DNA of 64,000 nt, taken from assembly GCA_964423405.1 (NCBI GenBank), contig CAYREY010000014.1:1-64000 (forward strand). Direction: 5' to 3'. Below the pieces are notes generated by a model. The model did not search any database and was not told where the DNA came from. It saw only the letters and a program-made list of their open reading frames with translations. How positions within the stretch are numbered: the first letter of the stretch is position 1; each line of letters opens with the position of its first letter. This DNA is from Bog-950 sp964423405. GTDB taxonomy: Bacteria > Bacteroidota > Bacteroidia > Chitinophagales > LD1. Below, piece by piece: positions 60,399 to 64,000 of the stretch. A program made the translations under genes and the position numbers.

Positions 60399-62702
60399 AT
60401 GGTGGAGATACAACAGATAACAGAGGCTTTGGAGCTGGCAGAGGCGTACCGTAATAACCAACCCGATAAGGGGTTGCAACTATTGTTGCCCGCCTGGGAG
60501 GCTTATGTGCAAGCTTGTTTGTACGATAATACGGTACAGGTAAAAATGCCCCGCCTGCTTTTTTCACTGTATTTAAAAACCGGTGCCAACGGGCTGGACC
60601 AAACAATTGCGCTGGCCGATAAATACCTACAGTATAGCCAGGTACAGCAAAACGAATTGCTGCATGCCGAGATGTTGTATCTTAAATCAAAAGCATTGCG
60701 CTACGGCGGGCAGTATAAACCTGCACTTGCATTGGCGTTGCAAGCCCTTGTGGTTTTCGAAAAATACGGATTCGAAAAAGGAAATTACATAGAGGTAGTG
60801 GCCGGGTTAACATATAATTGTTTGCTGCTGGTTGAATATGAAAATGCCTTCAGGTATAACCGCCAGCATTTCGATTTGGCCGTGAGAGACGATGATAAGC
60901 ACCAGCAGGCTATTGCCCTATACTATTTAAGTGTGTTACATGGGCGCATTGGTAATATGCACGAATCGGTTATTACAACTGTACAAACTATACGCTTTGC
61001 ACGCTTGCATAATCTCACTCAGCAGTTTATTAGTTGCCATATCGATATGGCTATTATGCTGGATAAATTACAAAAACGGAAACTGGCACAAGCCTTTTTT
61101 GTAACAGGAATAAAGAACTATGAAAATTCTAAAGATGAGTATGGTTTTATATGGGCCATTTTGCAGTATTTAATGAACCAGCACAAGCACAACAACCTGG
61201 ATGGTATAGTGGCAATAATGCGGCAATACGATAACGTAATTGAACGTAATTACTATGGCCACTACCGGTATATGATAGCCAACTATCGTTTGCTGGCACT
61301 TACACACCAGGGTAAATTAAACGAAGCGGTTGCATTTTTACCCATTTTGCAGCAGGCTTTGGAGCATACTATACAACCGTTTGAACGGGGAAATATATTA
61401 GATGCTTTATCGTATTACTATGCCCAGCTTGGCGATTATAAGCAAGCGTACGAATATTGTAACAAGGTAGTAGCTAATAACGCAGCAGAGTATGATGATG
61501 AGCATCGCTCGCGGTTGCGCTCTATACACATACGCCAAAACCTGGCAGATGCCAAACGCGATAAGCAGCAGACCGAGCAGCTGGCAGAGCTTAAGCAACA
61601 GTTTCTGGCACACATCAGCCACGAGATCCGCTCGCCTATGAATGCAATAATCGGCCTTAGCGGTTTGCTGGCCGACGAAGATTTACCACCCCGGCAAAAA
61701 GAAATTGCCGGTATTGTCAGGCGCTCATCCGAAAACCTGCTGAATGTGGTAAACGATGTGCTGGATAATGCCAAAATAGAGTCGGGTAAGTTTACTATAG
61801 AGAACGTATCCTTTTCGCTGCCCGATTTATTGAATGATGCCATTGCTTTGCTTAAACACAGGGCCGATGAAAAGGGTATTACGTTTTTGTACGAACATCA
61901 GGCCGGTTTACCCGCCTTCATAACCGGCGACCCTACCCGGTTAAGGCAGGTGCTGGTAAACCTGCTTAACAATGCTGTAAAATTTACAACGCAGGGTAGT
62001 GTAACATTAAGTGTAAAACATATTGCAGATGTAAACGGGCTTGTCAGCATTCAGTTTACAGTAAGCGATACAGGTATAGGCATACCGGCAGAGCTTACCA
62101 ATAAAATATTTTCGGGTTACACACAGGCTACAGCAGGCACTGCCCGTCGGTACGGCGGCACCGGGCTGGGTTTAAAAATATCGAAAGAGCTGGTACAGTT
62201 AATGGGGGGTAAGTTAACCGTACAGAGCATAGAGGGTAAGGGCAGTACCTTTGGTTTTGTATTGCAATTTGCTATTGGTGAGCCGCCTGCCGCTACTGGC
62301 TTATCGCATCAGTTTGTGTACAGCGGCCCCTATGTATTTAAATTTCTGGTAGCCGACGATCTGGAAGATAATCGTTATGTATTCGATATGCTTCTCAAAG
62401 CTATTTTTCCTACTGCGCAGGTAACATTGCTAACCAACGGGCAAGAGGCTGTAGATGCTATACATAAAAACAATTACGATTTGATAGTGATGGATATTGA
62501 TATGCCTGTAATGAACGGCATAGAGGCCGCATTAAACATACTGGCCCTAAATCCGCAACAAAAAATACTTGGTTCATCGGCCAATGTGGTAGTAAGCCCC
62601 GCCGATATACAGGCCTATGGTTTTACCGGTTTTCTGCCTAAACCATTTACACGTTTACAGTTTACCGAAACACTACGTACGCTGTTGGCTCAGCAACTTT
62701 AA
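60399..62702 (+). CDS. Cytoplasmic hybrid histidine kinase with TPR-like N-terminus
   Basis: The start at 60399 (MVEIQQITEALELAEA) is chosen; the ATG at 60363 would add a short hydrophobic stretch. The 767-residue protein has no membrane helix. Residues about 1-390 are helical TPR-like repeats. The kinase follows: HisKA with the phosphorylated histidine in HISHEIRSPMNAIIG (about 410-425), and an ATPase domain with N box LVNLLNNAVKFT and G box GTGLGLKISKEL. A receiver with acidic pair DD and site Asp in IVMDIDMPVMNG (about 695) ends it. The signal is probably sensed in the cytoplasm through the TPR part. The gene converges on a LytTR regulator with a 4-base overlap of stops. Confidence 0.9.
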   Translation: MVEIQQITEALELAEAYRNNQPDKGLQLLLPAWEAYVQACLYDNTVQVKMPRLLFSLYLKTGANGLDQTIALADKYLQYSQVQQNELLHAEMLYLKSKALRYGGQYKPALALALQALVVFEKYGFEKGNYIEVVAGLTYNCLLLVEYENAFRYNRQHFDLAVRDDDKHQQAIALYYLSVLHGRIGNMHESVITTVQTIRFARLHNLTQQFISCHIDMAIMLDKLQKRKLAQAFFVTGIKNYENSKDEYGFIWAILQYLMNQHKHNNLDGIVAIMRQYDNVIERNYYGHYRYMIANYRLLALTHQGKLNEAVAFLPILQQALEHTIQPFERGNILDALSYYYAQLGDYKQAYEYCNKVVANNAAEYDDEHRSRLRSIHIRQNLADAKRDKQQTEQLAELKQQFLAHISHEIRSPMNAIIGLSGLLADEDLPPRQKEIAGIVRRSSENLLNVVNDVLDNAKIESGKFTIENVSFSLPDLLNDAIALLKHRADEKGITFLYEHQAGLPAFITGDPTRLRQVLVNLLNNAVKFTTQGSVTLSVKHIADVNGLVSIQFTVSDTGIGIPAELTNKIFSGYTQATAGTARRYGGTGLGLKISKELVQLMGGKLTVQSIEGKGSTFGFVLQFAIGEPPAATGLSHQFVYSGPYVFKFLVADDLEDNRYVFDMLLKAIFPTAQVTLLTNGQEAVDAIHKNNYDLIVMDIDMPVMNGIEAALNILALNPQQKILGSSANVVVSPADIQAYGFTGFLPKPFTRLQFTETLRTLLAQQL

Positions 62703-63421
62703 CCCAGGTTTTCTATTAGCAGCATCAGTTCTTCTTTGCGTCCCCGGGCTACCGGTATTTCGGCCCCGGTATTCATTACAATAAAGCCACCATCGGTTTT
62801 CATTACGCGGGCAATATGGTTAAGGTTTACCAGGTACGATTTATGAGGTTTGAAAAAACCATGTGGCTGTAGCTGTGTTTCAATATCGCTAATGCCGCGG
62901 GTTACTACTGTTTTTTTATTATCGGCAAGGTACAGGGTGGTGTAGTTGTTGTCGGCCTCGCAGTACACTATCTGTTTTACTTCTACCAGTGTAATACCCT
63001 CAGCACTGTGCAGCGGTATTTTGGGCGATTGTGTTATGGTGCCCTGCGCCATTTTGCGTACCGGTATATTGTTTTTTACCTTGGCCAATGCTCCTGCCAG
63101 TTCTACCCGGTTTACCGGTTTCAGCAAATAATCAAGGGCCTCTTTTTTTATAGCGCTAAGGGCATACTTATCGTGCGAGGTAGTAAACACCACCGCAAAG
63201 CTGCGCTGCGGAAAATGCTCCAGTAGCTCTACACCGGTAAGCCCCGGCATTTCTACATCCAGAAAAACCACATCGGGCGGGTTTTGCTGTAATGCTATTA
63301 CCGCATCCTCGGGCTGGCTGTAGGTGCCGGTTATTTTTACATCGGCATGGTCCTTGGCAAGCAACTCTTTCAGGTGTACCTGAAACGCCACATCATCATC
63401 AATCAAAAACGCTGTTAGCAT
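62699..63421 (-). CDS. LytTR family response regulator
   Basis: The start at 63421 (MLTAFLIDDDVAF) is the normal receiver start; the upstream frame adds an unrelated 23 residues. The 240-residue protein has a receiver domain with DDD near residue 8 and the phosphorylation site in DVVFLDVEMPGLTG. It also has a C-terminal LytTR DNA-binding domain (about 140-235; VKQIVYCEADNNYTTLYLAD, FFKPHKSYLVNLNHI). LytTR proteins bind paired direct repeats 21-22 bases apart; such a pair lies at 60307-60345. Its stop overlaps the stop of the converging hybrid kinase gene, its likely partner. Confidence 0.92.
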   Translation of the reverse strand: MLTAFLIDDDVAFQVHLKELLAKDHADVKITGTYSQPEDAVIALQQNPPDVVFLDVEMPGLTGVELLEHFPQRSFAVVFTTSHDKYALSAIKKEALDYLLKPVNRVELAGALAKVKNNIPVRKMAQGTITQSPKIPLHSAEGITLVEVKQIVYCEADNNYTTLYLADNKKTVVTRGISDIETQLQPHGFFKPHKSYLVNLNHIARVMKTDGGFIVMNTGAEIPVARGRKEELMLLIENLG

Positions 63422-63556
63422 AGCATTAAAAGTATAAATTAGGCTCATAATACATACCCCGGTCTTTATCCTATTCAATCTACAATCCACAATACCTGTT
63501 GCAAATCGTTTATACTTAAAGGGTAACAGCTATGTGTTACTCATTACATTCGCTGT

Positions 63557-64000
63557 ATGGCAAAAGTAGTTCGTATAGGCGTGTTTGGTGTGGGCCACCT
63601 GGGCAAAATACACGTGCGCCTGCTAAAAGAAGTAGAAGGATATGAAATTGTTGGCTTTTACGACCCCGACGATACCAATGCCTACAAGGCCGAAACAGAG
63701 TTCGGGATCACCCGTTTTACTTCGGCTGCCGATTTGATAGAAGCCTGTGATGCCATCGATATTGTTTCGCCCACTACCACGCACTTTGCTATTGCCAAGC
63801 AAGCTATTAAAAGCGGCAAGCATGTATTTATAGAAAAGCCCCTCTCATCTACCGTAAAAGAAGCCCGCGAGTTGGTAGAGTTGGTAGACGAAGCCCGCGT
63901 AAAAGCCATGGTGGGCCATGTAGAGCGCTTTAATCCTGCCCTGTTGGGGTTAAATAAAAAGATACTGAAACCCATGTTTATAGAGGTGCACCGCCTGGCC
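63557..64000 (+). CDS. Gfo/Idh/MocA family oxidoreductase (5' part, cut by window end)
   Basis: The first 148 codons are visible, starting MAKVVRIGVFGVGHLGKIHV with the nucleotide motif GxGxxG. It continues with DAIDIVSPTTTHFAIAKQAI and the signature KHVFIEKPLSSTVKEAREL, where the EKP lysine is the conserved catalytic-region residue of the family. Members are NAD(P)-dependent sugar or inositol dehydrogenases and UDP-sugar oxidases; the substrate cannot be told from this part. The frame is open to the right edge. Confidence 0.9.
   Translation, partial: MAKVVRIGVFGVGHLGKIHVRLLKEVEGYEIVGFYDPDDTNAYKAETEFGITRFTSAADLIEACDAIDIVSPTTTHFAIAKQAIKSGKHVFIEKPLSSTVKEARELVELVDEARVKAMVGHVERFNPALLGLNKKILKPMFIEVHRLA

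Overview
The window is a stretch of a Bacteroidota chromosome, most likely from a member of the Chitinophagia/Sphingobacteriia side of the phylum. The evidence is internal. There are type IX secretion (T9SS) sorting domains of both type A and type B, a SprB-repeat adhesin, an Omp28/DUF6029/TlpA cluster, and promoters of the Bacteroidota form (TTTG, about 19 bases, TAnnTTTG). There are few Shine-Dalgarno sequences. No rRNA is present, so the genus cannot be read. The window contains a run of exactly 100 N flanked by an exact 55-base repeat, which marks it as a short-read scaffold.

Layout. 0-7.6 kb: the 3' end of rpsJ, then rplC, an overlapping toxin-antitoxin-like pair, a membrane protein, and tRNA-Trp-secE-nusG-rplK-rplA-rplJ. 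These are followed, after a terminator, by a comEA-like gene, a reverse-strand dehydrogenase gene and rplL with its own promoter. Two normally continuous ribosomal operons are broken here: rplD does not follow rplC, and rplL is separated from rplJ and not followed by rpoB. 7.8-19.8 kb: tRNA-Leu, a 3-hydroxyacyl-CoA dehydrogenase, a pair of M16 peptidases (one active-type, one lacking the zinc motif) separated by a small inserted element, a T9SS cargo protein, guaB, and an SPFH/GYF plus zinc-ribbon membrane pair. 19.8-24.4 kb: a MarR repressor divergent from an EmrA-EmrB-TolC tripartite efflux operon, with a palindromic operator between them. 24.6-28.1 kb: small membrane and soluble proteins, a CPBP protease, and the phospholipid genes cdsA and psd. 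28.2-32.5 kb: a very large secreted peptidoglycan hydrolase. 33.1-33.4 kb: a gene-free array of four 20-base palindromic repeats, each followed by a strong hairpin of different sequence. 34.9-38.5 kb: a pyruvate dehydrogenase E2 component, an ECF sigma factor with a small putative anti-sigma protein, and a sigma-54 activator. 38.6-43.5 kb: a 1632-residue lectin/PKD/SprB-repeat surface protein. 43.6-48.4 kb: rny, zapA, a coiled-coil gene and pheT. 48.4-55.7 kb: Omp28, DUF6029 barrel, TlpA (with a near-perfect sigma-54 promoter), cytochrome P450, an Lgt-like protein and mtaB. 56.2-63.4 kb: a T9SS protein with nine GGxNDGF repeats, a SUMF1-domain protein, and a divergent hybrid histidine kinase with a convergent LytTR regulator. 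The window ends inside a Gfo/Idh/MocA oxidoreductase gene.

Working together. Four large exported proteins use T9SS signals (12.4, 28.2, 38.6 and 56.2 kb). The efflux genes form one regulated unit. The hybrid kinase and LytTR regulator flank a pair of direct repeats 22 bases apart that fit a LytTR binding site upstream of the SUMF1/GGxNDGF operon, so these genes may form one regulatory and output module. The strongest candidates for something undescribed are the repeat-hairpin array at 33.1-33.4 kb and this surface module.
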